Origin: Sipunculus nudus
Lineage: Eukaryota > Annelida > Sipuncula > Golfingiida > Sipunculidae
DNA length: 64,000 nt
Assembly: GCA_026874595.1 (NCBI GenBank)
Contig: CM049307.1
Coordinates: 1,201,579 to 1,265,578, forward strand
Reading direction: 5' to 3'
Of the stretch, positions 52,201-62,796 are shown piece by piece. Below the pieces are notes generated by a model. The model made no database searches. It was not told where the DNA came from and was given only the letters and a program-made list of their open reading frames with translations. The translations under genes and the position numbers were made by a program. Every line of letters begins with the position of its first letter. The stretch's first letter is position 1.

Positions 52201-52811
52201 ATAACTCAACAACAACATATTGCAGCTTTCCCAGATTCACAGGGATGATTGGTACCTATGAGGGCTCCAGACCTTTCGAATTACAGACTTGTTGGAATTC
52301 CAATATGGCCGCCACAGCCCAATCACTGATTTTCTTTTACGCTCGATAACTCAACAACAACCTACTGCAGCATTCCCAAATTCACAGGGATCATTGGTAC
52401 CTATCAAGGCTCCAGACCTATTGAATTACAGACCAGTTGGAATTCCAATATGGCCACCACAGCCTGATGGCTGATTTTCTTTTGTACACAATAACTTAAC
52501 AACAATCTACTGGAACTTTCCCTATTTCACAGGGATCATTGGTGCCTATGAGTGCTCCTGACCTATTGAGTTACAGACAAATATGGCTAACAGATTACAT
52601 TTGGTGATTTTCTATGGCACACATTATTTCAGACATATCTTCTTTAATATCATTTGATACAGTAGGATTTTTCCCTCATGCATATGGATAAAAACCTGTT
52701 TCTGTTTGTCATATTTTTCAAATTTAATTTAATTTTTCACTCATATGTAAACTATTCCAGCACTTGCAGAAACGTGGGACCCTCTGAGGACCATTGTACG
52801 ACCACATCTAG
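49216..52811 (+). mobile_element. Hairpin-headed element, family B, copy 2
   Basis: The head GGGC-c-CCGCTT, loop GAC, AAGCGG-t-GCCC is preceded by TTA and followed by ATAGT and GTCCGTCC. The interior is a long 145-bp array. The 3' end reads 'gtgggaccctctgaggacc' and then 'acatctag', followed by 'ttattttctg'. Copy 1 ends in the corresponding 'gcggggccc..ctag|ttattt'. The size difference (3.6 kb against 1.05 kb) is due mainly to the internal array. Confidence 0.75.
49265..52610 (+). repeat. 145-bp tandem repeat array, about 23 units
   Basis: Each unit contains 'actgcagctttcccaaatt', 'gattggtacctatgagggct', 'caatatggccgccacagccc' and a 'ttctttcgcgcgcgataac' segment. Starts of 'actgcagctttccc' fall every 143-147 bp from about 49323 to 52365. 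Two sub-types ('attcacagggatgattggtacc' and 'attaaaagggttgattggtact', the latter with 'cacgcataataac') alternate as dimers or trimers. CG dinucleotides are concentrated in the 'cgcgcg' segment. Confidence 0.93.
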
Positions 52812-54440
52812 TTATTTTCTGTATTTGATTCATTCTTATTCTAGGTTTATGCTACATTTTAGATTTTGTATTGTACAACCAGGGTTATAATGATTAAAGT
52901 GCACATTTAATTGTGTCCACAAAGTGGTGTATTGCTATGAAAGTGTGGATGTTCATCAGATAAGTAATTCCTTACTTCAGAAGAGTAAAAACTTCACCAG
53001 GTGTGAAATTGACTATTAATTCCAGTATTAAATTAAAGCTAAGATAGTAATTAGCACAATGATATTGTTTGTCCCTCATTCAACCAACAATGCATATACT
53101 TTATTTGAAAAGATGTTTTATTTTATCAAATTTACTGAATCTTTTCAGTGAATAAAATTAAGTATGTACTGAAATCTCCAATGTGCAAAACTTTTTAATA
53201 GTGATTCAAGGAATAATCTTGTAGATGCCATGTTGTGGCATTATTTTCTTTTAAATTCAGTTTAAATGTTTATGATTTAAAAATAATAAAATATATGTGT
53301 ATTCATAATATGACCCAATATGAGCTACACTCTGCATAAATAATGATTGCAACTTTTGCAACAATTCTAATATTATAATTGTACAGGGTCATCAGTGCCT
53401 GTATCACACTGAGGGCTACCTACAACCTCTTCTCTGAAATAGTATGGCCAAAATGTTTTATATCAAACAGAAATGATCCTAGGGTAATGCTTTCTGAAGT
53501 TTGTTCAAATGGTCTCAGTTCAGTGACTCTTGGCTAAGTTATGGGAAGCTGAATTTAGTCATATGCCATAAGAGCCCATTTTCAGTGGCTACAAAGATCT
53601 TCTTCTCAAAAACTAATAGGCCAAATTCATCAATCTCACACATTAATTATCCTCAGATGTTGATAATTCAAGTTTGTTCAATTGGTTTTGGTTCAGTGAT
53701 TTTTGGCTGAGTTACGGGAAGCTGAACTTAGCCAGTTTGCTGTATCTTCCTATATGAGTTATAAACCTGCAAAACGTTTTTCCACTGATGCCACTGAAGC
53801 CAGTTTGTTAAATATTTTACAAGAATAACCCCTACAATAATTCTTATAATAATTGTCATTAATGGTTCCACATGAATGATTTTGGCTGAATTATGGAGAT
53901 TGAATTGAGTCATTTTACCATATATGTTATGCTGTTACATCTAGCCTGGCACCAGTTTATCAGCATCTATTACAACATGCAACTAGACATTTAGATTTCA
54001 GGTTATCTTTGGTTTATATTGACAAGAAAGTTTTTTTAAAAGCTATTAAAAAATTTAGATTTTCTGATTTAAGTTATTCATCATACTAGGCAATGTTACA
54101 ATCATAGATATTCATCTCTCTGTGGCTATATAAAGACAACTGTACGTGGATTATAAATTATTGGTATCCCTACTCAACTTAATTCAAGAATTTGCCATCA
54201 ATGAGATATATCTGTATTTTAATTTTGCATTCAGTATGCATCAGTAATAATTTTACATGATTTCTTTTTTATAAAAAGTCAGCTGAAAAGCATTTTGTAT
54301 TGGGAAAATAAATTTCAAAGTTATTTCAAGTAGGGACCCCTTTTGTGTACAGATAGCAGCACTTGGTTTACCATAAGCAGATTGCCAGTGCCTTGATGTT
54401 GGCCATTAGTCAAGATGATGTCAGCTCTATAAACAGTTTT
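52812..54440. other. Intronic sequence, mostly unassigned
   Basis: 53440-53960 is a decayed copy of the dispersed repeat at 1-700 ('tggtttcggttcagtgatttttggctgagttacgggaag'-type phrases, imperfect). The remainder is AT-rich and unique. No exon of the enzyme was recognised. Confidence 0.5.
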
Positions 54441-54735
54441 GGCACAGTGCTAGGATTTGAAGAAGTGCAGCCAGGTATAGGTCAAGAGTTCATTCAGTGC
54501 AGTAGCTGCATTCTATATATAGCTTTGGCAGACTGCTCATTGCATCATATTTGGCACCAAAGTTCAGCCTGAATCTATTTATAGCTTTGGCAGACTGCCA
54601 ACTGTGTAAAATTATGCAACAGGTCAAGAGTTCACTCAGTGCAGCCAGGTACAGGTCAAAAGTTCTCTCAGTCTAGCCAGGTGCAGGTCAAGAGTTCACT
54701 CAGTGCAGTAGCTTGAGGCAGCAATTTGTCACAGG
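54441..54735 (+). repeat. Short imperfect tandem repeats around 'cagccaggtacaggtcaaga'
   Basis: 'ggtcaagagttcactcagtg' and 'cagccaggtacaggtcaa' recur three to four times at irregular spacing of about 40 bp or more, together with two copies of 'atagctttggcagactgc'. The frame at 54363-54572 that overlaps this block is not supported as a gene. Confidence 0.65.
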
Positions 54736-54779
54736 TCACTCGGGGGCAACTGCCTTACTCACCTAAGCCTTGTCAGCCC

Positions 54780-56520
54780 AGTGCATCAAACTCTGGGGAA
54801 GTTTGATGTATTGGACTGATATTTTGACCTGTCTATGCTTCTTTGATGGTATTCACATTTACAAGACAGGTGGTGCCACCTACATTTACTTTTGCAGTGT
54901 ATGCGCCTGCTTATTTCTACAGAGGAATTTGATACATCAGCCTAAAATTGGGCATGTTTATATATATATCCGGTAGCTTTATAGTGTACAAGATTGGTGG
55001 CACCACCTACAATAATTTTTGCACAGTGTTTGTCCCTGCTTATTTCACAGGAGGGGTTTGACATATCAGTCTGACATTGGGCATATTTATATATCTCTTT
55101 GTTGTATATAAGACTGGTGGTGCCAGCTACAATTATTGTATCAGCCAAAACAGAGTTTTGCGGATACTATGTTTTCAGTCAGACGCCGATGCTGCTGCCA
55201 TCGCTGCATAGGTTTCTGGAGAACTCCTCCATAACCACTGGGCAGAATTTTTAAAAATTCAGAATTATGATCGGTCACATGTGAACTGCTGCGTCCTCAT
55301 TTTTGGTTGACCTATGACCTTTCCTCTCTGCCCAGCGTCCATTTGTGCGTCTGTTTCCACACAAAAACCCACATATCTCCGGAACTGTTTGACCGATAAG
55401 CTTCCATCTGTTCATCTACCTTGGGATAAAAACACTCATATCTCTGCATTGGTTGGACTTATCAATCTGAAATTTTGCATGTGTATACATCCTGGACAGC
55501 TTTCTTGATTTTATGACAGGTGACGCCACCTACATTCACGTTTAAGCTGCAGACAACCAAGCTCATATCTCGGGAACCGTTTGACCGATAAGGCTAAAGA
55601 TTTTGCACAAATGTAGCCTTTGGAAAGCTTTATAACTTACACTTAAAACGGTGGCGCCACCTGCAACCATTTTTGCAGAGCGTCCATCTGTTCATCTGCC
55701 TTGGGATAAAAACACTCATATATCTGCATTGGTTGGACTTATCAATCTGAAATTTTGCATGTGTATACATCCTGGAAAGCTTGATTGATTTTATGACAGG
55801 TGGCACCACCTGCATTCACGTTTAAGCTGCAGACAACCAAGCTCATATCTCGGGAACCGTTTGACCTGTTGGGCCTAAATTTTGCATGTGTATAGATCTC
55901 CCATAGCTCTTTATCATACGCAAAACTGGTGGTGCCACCTGCAACTATTTTTGCACAGCATCCATCTGTTCATCTGCCTTGTTAGACAACCAAGCTCATA
56001 TCTTGGGAACCGTTTGACCAGTTGGGCCAAAATTTTGCATGTGTATAGATCTCACATAGCTCTTTATCATACGTAAAAGTGGTGGCGCCACCTGCAATCA
56101 TTTTTGCACAGCATCCGTCTGTTTGTTTGCCATGGGATAAAATCACTCATATCTCAGCAGTGGTTTGACACATCTGCCTAAAATTTTGCAGGTTTATACA
56201 TCTTGGATAGCTTTCTGGATTTTGTGGCAGGTGGCACCACCTACATTTATGTATATGCTGCAGACATTCAGGCTTATATCTCAGGACTGGTTTGATAAAT
56301 CCCCCTGCAATTTTGCATGTTTATAGATCTCAAATATCTCTTAATCATACACAAAATTGGTGGCGTCACCTGCTACCATTTTTGCACAGTGTCTGTCTGT
56401 TTGTCTGCCACGGGCTAAAATCACTCATATCTCAGTAGTGGTGTGACTTATCTGCCTAAAATTTTGCATGTTTATACATCTTGGATAGCTTTTTCGATTT
56501 TGTGGTAGGGGGCGCAACCT
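54780..56520 (+). repeat. Family C repeat with palindromic GGTGGCGCCACC cores
   Basis: About eleven units at 120-150 bp spacing (with one larger gap), each with a variant of GGTGGCGCCACC; perfect palindromes are at 55650-55661 and 56081-56092. Around it recur 'aaattttgcatgtgtataga', 'gctcatatctcgggaaccgt' and 'catctgttcatctgcc'. 55440-55560 and 55735-55855 are near-identical, so parts were duplicated recently. Confidence 0.8.
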
Positions 56521-57900
56521 ACCGTATTTATGCATGTATAAGACGACCCCCCCCCAATGTTGAGCCTCAAATTTTGGTTCAAATTATTTTTCAGCATCTT
56601 AAGTTGGAGCTGCTAGCTACTGAGGATCACTTTGTTTGCATAATGATCACTTTAACACTGATGGTTAAAATGAGATTTTATAATTTTTTATTCTTAAAAT
56701 CGTGAGTGGTATATTTTTTATGATGCTACAAGTGGAAATAGGAAAGTAATATAGAAAGGTATTATGCTTCAATTCAAATTAATTTCATAAGAGACATCAA
56801 AGGGTCAATTTTAGGGCCCAAATATGGGTAATAAATTATTATCCAGGAGATGGCACCCACTAAGAATTAACATGTCAAGAGAATGTGCATTACAGGGCAT
56901 TGACACCTTCCTCTTTAAAAAAGATAAATTTATTTCAAAGAAATGTCAGTCTTCTGCATAATTTGAATGAGATCACCCCAAACACCCACTGCATATCAGC
57001 GTCCACATCCACAAGTGGCTTAAGATAGACAAGTGACAGGGCACAAAACCAAGGCTTCCTCATTTATTATTCCGTGTTTTAATCTTAAACTATCGAAATT
57101 ACATTTTCCTGGCCTGTCCACAACCATGTCACAGTCACCAAGTTTTCCCACAAAATATATCACGTTTGCATAAACGACGTCGGTCAGGTTCAAATTTATT
57201 CCGTTGTACCAGTGAGGAAGGAAAAACTTAATCAGGTAATGACCCAGTAGGACTTTCGTGAACTACGTTGTTTTACGACATTTAACTGTGTGCAAGTTCA
57301 ATGCTACCTTGTAGATACCAGGGTTTCCATTTGAGTACTATTTAATAGATCATTTCCCAAGAGGTTATACGCACCAAATCCCGGGTTTCATTATAAAATT
57401 GTGAAATTCATCATATTTATATCCCGCGGAAACTCGGGTCCTTTTCTTGAACTTGGTTGACCAGTTATAATACATTCATTTCTTGACATAGTCCAATAAT
57501 ACAAGCTTGATAAACATTGAATTTCGCGTCACCTGAGGAAAGGCCGCTTCATATTTATACACATACACATTTCGGCTGCAGACATCCAGGCTATTATGCA
57601 ACACACCTCACTCTATTTCCCCTTGCCACTGAATCCATGCCTCACTTCACCTGTCCACACTGATTTTGGAGGATACACATAGTCGCTTGTTGACTACCCA
57701 TATTCAAGTTTTTGTGTTGTGTGCATCCATGCCAGAATTGCAGCTGTGATGTTTGTTTAATTGTTTCTTGTTCTACGTGTTAAGTACTTGCATTGTTCAT
57801 ATACATGTTACACATGTTCTTGAAAAGTAATGGTCCAGCATTGAAGCATTATACCTGGTGTAATCTCATTGCACAAGTTCGCATTAGGCCTGTAGGCCTT
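56521..57900. other. Intronic sequence, no gene recognised
   Basis: 56520-56560 ('accgtatttatgcatgtata' then 'agacgacccccccccc') resembles the end of a widespread type of DNA transposon, but I see no matching second end. The remainder is unique sequence without a supported frame. Confidence 0.45.
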
Positions 57901-58685
57901 GTCTTGTTTTAAAGCCTTTTAATACCCCCATAATTGCCACTTGACAGTACTGTGAGCATTATAAGTAAAAAACTAATGGACAGATTTCTTTCATATTATG
58001 AACATGTAGAGAGATGGGTTATGGGATGAGGTCAATTTAAATTTGGGTCATGACCTTTACCATGAGAGTGGCCTTGACCTTTAATATTCCATATTTGGTG
58101 AAAATCACACACCTCTTATGATATCTCCAGTGTTGATAGCCATATGGATTTCAAACTTGACTTATGTATGGCCCAATACTAAAGTAAGAACCATATAGGT
58201 TCTAGGGTCACGAGGTCATAGGTCAAGGTCACTGGACTCCCATCTTTAAAGATATTGTGGATGCATTTTAAGCCAAACTTTTCATCCCAGAACTTCCATC
58301 TTGAACATATAGCTCACTTGCCAATAGTGTATGATCAATATCAATTTTGGGGTCACAAGGTCAAAGGTGAAGGTCACAGGAGCCATCTGTCCAAAAATTT
58401 ATTTCCTGATGATAACTCCAGCTTGGAATGATTTATGGGTTTCAAACTTGACTTATATATGGCCCATTAAAAAGCAAGATTCCTATTGATTTTGTGGTCA
58501 TGAGGTCAAAGGTCAAGGTCACAGGACACAAATCTTTGAAAAGATTGTGGATGCATTTTCAGCCAAACTTTCCAACTCAGACCTTTTATCATGCACATAT
58601 AGTTCACCTGCCTATAGAGGACACAGGAGCCTATTATATGTCTGGGGATACTAAGGCATCTCCAATGCCAGAAATTTCTTGTTTT
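57901..58685 (+). repeat. AGGTCA-rich dispersed repeat with ~150-bp internal units
   Basis: Three internal units share 'ggtttcaaacttgacttat', 'tatggccca' and 'aggtcaaggtcac', at about 58150-58260, 58300-58400 and 58430-58560. Each carries a cluster of AGGTCA half-sites (58213-58231, 58358-58376, 58503-58521). An inverted relative lies near 1222-1243. Confidence 0.75.
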
Positions 58686-58830
58686 TAATATATCCAACCC
58701 TCTATATATATCCTATGTACATACCAGCAATTTGTTCAATAATTTGTAAATTTGTGAAGTTACTGGCCCAAACATAATGCACTTTGTAAAAAATCAGGAA
58801 ATATATTTACTCCATTAACTTGAGAGTTGC
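58686..58830 (+). mobile_element. Left part of an older family A copy interrupted by copy 4
   Basis: The sequence 'aaacataatgcactttgtaa' to 'cttgagagttgc' belongs to the interior of family A. It breaks off where the head of copy 4 starts; the interior resumes at about 62797. Confidence 0.7.
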
Positions 58831-61274
58831 TTTTAGCTCAGCTGACTAAAAGTCATCTGAGCTATAGTCGTGGTCCATTGTCCGTCGTCCGTCTTGCCGT
58901 CTGGATGTCTGTCCGTAAGACTGGCACGTTTCGACACCATTGGACCTACGAATCTGAAATTCGGCATACAGTTATATGTCCCCAAAATCTCCTACCGTGC
59001 CAAAAATTGGGTCAATATGACTTCGTTCCTTCGAGATATTAAGGAAAAACCTCAATTTTTTATTAGAAATCTATTTTCACACTTCAGGACTGCCTAATAT
59101 CAAAACCACTCATCTGGTTTTCTTCATTTTTACCATACATATTTCTCTATATGATTCCTATGTACAGGCCAGAAATTAATTCAGTATTATTCAATTTAAA
59201 AAAGTTATGGGCCCAAACATAATCGACTTTGTAAAAAAATGAGGAAAAATATTTTGTCACTTAAGACCAAAAGTGTTAAAGGTAGGAATTTTTTTTCAGT
59301 AATACTACTTTAAATAATCAAAATTTAATTGTATACCAAAAATTAGATCAAAATCTGTTAAATTTTTTTAAATATTGGCAAAAATATAAAATTGGTACCT
59401 TAAATTTTGCCCAAGTTTGACCATGGCACGTTTTTTTCCTGTAACTGCTGTGGATTTAATTTTCAAAGCATGTTTTTGTTACCATTTCAACTGTTAAAAA
59501 CAAAAAATTTGAAACCAGTTGATCAAAAACTGTAGATTTTATTCAAGTTTTCAAGCACCATGTCACATATTGATTACATCAAGCTAGTGTTATGCAGTTT
59601 ACTAGAGCTCAGCTCCCCAGCTTCAGCTCTAAGTTCCTTAAATTTTGCATACAGTTAGATGTCCCCCAAATCCTCTACCATACTAAAAGTTTGGTCACTA
59701 GGACTGCATTCCTTCGAGATATTAAGAAAAAACTTCATTTTTCCATTAAAAACCCATTGTTACACTTTTAAGATTGCCTAATATCAAAGCCACTGATCTG
59801 ACTTTGATCATATATAATATACATATTTTTCTATACATTCACTATGCATATGCCAGAAATGATGTCAGTATTGTGTAATTGTTTTAAGTTCTAGGCCCAA
59901 ACATAATGCACTTTGTAAAAAATCAAGAAATATATTTACTCTCTTAACATGAAAATTGCTGAAGGTAGACATTTTTTGCCAGGGATATAACATTATTTAA
60001 TCAAGATTCAATTGTATTCCCACAATTAGTTCTGAATTTTTCAAATTTTATAAGTTATTAGCATAAATATAAAATCAGTACCTTAAATTTTGCCCAATTT
60101 GGCCATGGCATGTTTTTTCCCTGTAAGCACTGTTGATTTAATTTTTATATCTTGCACACGTAAGGATTTTAGCTTCTAAATTCTGAAGTTATAAAAGGAA
60201 TTGGTCAAAAACTAGCTTTTATGAAAGTTTTTATGAGACCATATCACACCTTGGCTGTACTGAAGCCCCTCTTTTATGTCCCCACATTGACCTTTCAGGC
60301 CAATTATGCATGCTTGAAGTGAGGCACTCTTGAGCCAGCCAGCTCTTGGGTGGCTTCAACTGGATCTAACTGTCCAACCCCCTCCACTAGTATTTGTTTA
60401 GGCCATAAGCATAACAGTAAACTTTTTTTTAATTCTTGGTTTATGATAAGAACTTAAAAAAATAAATGGAAAAGGAATTCATAGTTAATGAGTTACAGGG
60501 GATTACCTTGCAATTACTGATCATTTATGGATCTTCCATGGATGGCCAAAATTGTATTTCAAATGACACCATGCAGTCACCATTGGGTATTTTTCATTTC
60601 AACCATAAAAATGAAAAATAAATAATTAAAATAAATTGTTGTTTACTATTAGGGATTATATGAAGCAAGATAATGATAGACTATATTTATTACAAAATTA
60701 AAATAATAAATAAATATGTCAAAAATTTAAAATATTACTCAGACAAGTGATCATTAAAGATTTTAATTTGTTTGACTTATAACTCATGGTTGTATCAGTT
60801 GTTACATGATACTGGTTGTATAATCAAAATTTATATTGCTGGTCCTTTATTTCAGTTCATAAAATTAAACATTCCCAACTCCAGTTTGCTCCTGGTATGA
60901 TATATTGGGTGTTTTGATCCTTGAATTAATTTTAACACATGTATTAGTTTTATAGCTGAGAATACTTTTCTTTTTTTCCTGATACCATTTAAAAATATAT
61001 GAATATTCAAATTTTTTCTGTTAGTGCTGTGGATTTAATTTTCACAGCATGTACACATTAACATTTCATCTGTTAAAATCTGAAATTTGAAACCAATTGC
61101 TCAAAAACTGTAGATTTTATTCCAGTTTCCAGGTACCATGTCTTCATTGTTTACATCAGATCAGTATAAATGCAGTGTACTGGGCAGTTACATAACACCT
61201 TCAGGTCTGACCTACTGCCACTGTGAGTGTCTTGGGCAGGCTGGGTCAGGCAGTAATTACCAGAGAGCCTCTCT

Positions 61275-61299
61275 TTCTCTCTCTCTCTGGCAGTCTAGG

Positions 61300-61331
<32 letters not shown>

Positions 61332-61377
61332 CTCTGCTTTTTCTCTTTCTTTCTCCATCTTTCTTTCTCTCTTTCTT

Positions 61378-61446
<69 letters not shown>
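61275..61446. repeat. CT microsatellite region
   Basis: Homologous to 42351-42508 but longer and with different interruptions (a 'ctatct' unit near 61395). Confidence 0.95.
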
Positions 61447-61448
<2 letters not shown>

Positions 61449-61967
61449 AATTGCCTCCATTGCTCCCTCCATCCCATTCTGTTGACAGGTACTTTAAACT
61501 AGATACATTAGCTATAAATGTTGATGCAATTTAGAAATGTGAATCAACTAAAATATTCACAATCACATGTATGTTATACTGTAAATTTATAGTAACATTC
61601 GGAAACTTGGATTAAAATTATGTAATGAAAAAAAGGAATAAATGCAAAGATTGTTAATTTTTTCTTGGCTCAGTAGAATGGGGAAAAAATTATTTGCTTT
61701 GTTTCTCCATCTTTCTGTCTGTTTAAATATTTAATGTTCACGAATAAACTTTTTTTTATAAGCACTGTTGAATTAAATTTCATATCCTGTATGTATATGC
61801 AAGGGTGTTGTAACTCTCACCATCCCATTTTTTATCCCACTGAGGCTTTGCTCCTTGGCACTGTGAACAATAGTTCTATGGCTATAGCATAAAATTTAAT
61901 AATTAAAGAAAATATCTACAGAGAGACAGAGGCATTGTAACTCTGATCATAACACAACACAACACCA

Positions 61968-61988
61968 CCCCCCCCCCCCCACCCCCCC
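61968..61988. repeat. Poly-C tract with one A
   Basis: Thirteen C, one A at 61981, then seven C, before 'atcaagtcattg'. Equivalent to the tract at 43028-43042. Confidence 0.9.
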
Positions 61989-62796
61989 ATCAAGTCATTG
62001 CATCTGTGGAATGGGAACGTTATGGCAACTGTATACATATCATAAAATTGATAAAAAAGGTTTACCAAATAAATTGGATCTCATCAGCTTATCAAAAAGG
62101 TAACCAATGGAAAGGCATGGTCAGGTCTCAAATATTATTTGCAACATTTTCTTCAATCATATAAACCAACCATGGCCCAGATTACCTCTTCCTCTCAAAC
62201 ATTATCTACATTTCATCATATTTTTAAGATTTTAACCTTCCAGGTGGTTCAGTACTGTTGACCATTTGTCCATAGGTACCTATGTACATGCCAGAAATTA
62301 TGTCAATATTGTGTAATATGTAGATGTGAGGGGCATCAAAATAATGCACCTTGTCAAGACAGATCTTGTCAAGATATTATGTCATACAGTCACAAATTCA
62401 TAAATCCCCTCATCAGCATAGTTAATCATAACCTTGTATCTGTCAAATTGAACTCTTGCAGTTTTCCATACACTATAGATCCTTCAACAAATAGCCTTAT
62501 CATCATTATACCACTGCTTAGCATACTGTCATTGCATTCATATTTGCTCAAATAAATTGCTTTTATCGACCCCTCCCAAATAAATAAAAAATAAATCACT
62601 ATATTTTATTCTGTATTAATGCATCAGTTAGGTTATTTCATATATCATTTACTCACATATTACATTATATTCCTTTATAAAAACCCAACATGACCATGAT
62701 ATTCTAAGCTTTATCTACTCAATATAGTATCACAATGGTGATACATTTATAGTCCAGTCATGATCGGCTGAGCGCCGTGACCCATGGGTCCCTTGT

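Larger units (their letters stand above)
58831..62796 (+). mobile_element. Hairpin-headed element, family A, 4-kb copy 4
   Basis: Head, two internal modules, CT microsatellite, poly-C tract and tail palindrome (GACCCATGGGTC near 62779-62790) follow the same order as copy 2 (39838-43882), with very high identity. Differences I noticed: about 50 bp missing near 60680, about 30 bp missing near 62087, a different CT-run length and scattered substitutions. It was inserted inside an older family A copy. Confidence 0.82.

Noticed and set aside
54351-54572. A possible downstream exon of the enzyme starting at 'tgtgtacag' or 'agatag'.
   Set aside because: The predicted residues (LVYHKQIASALMLAISQDD) do not convincingly match the family, the nearest AG gives a stop in that frame, and the segment merges into a short tandem repeat.
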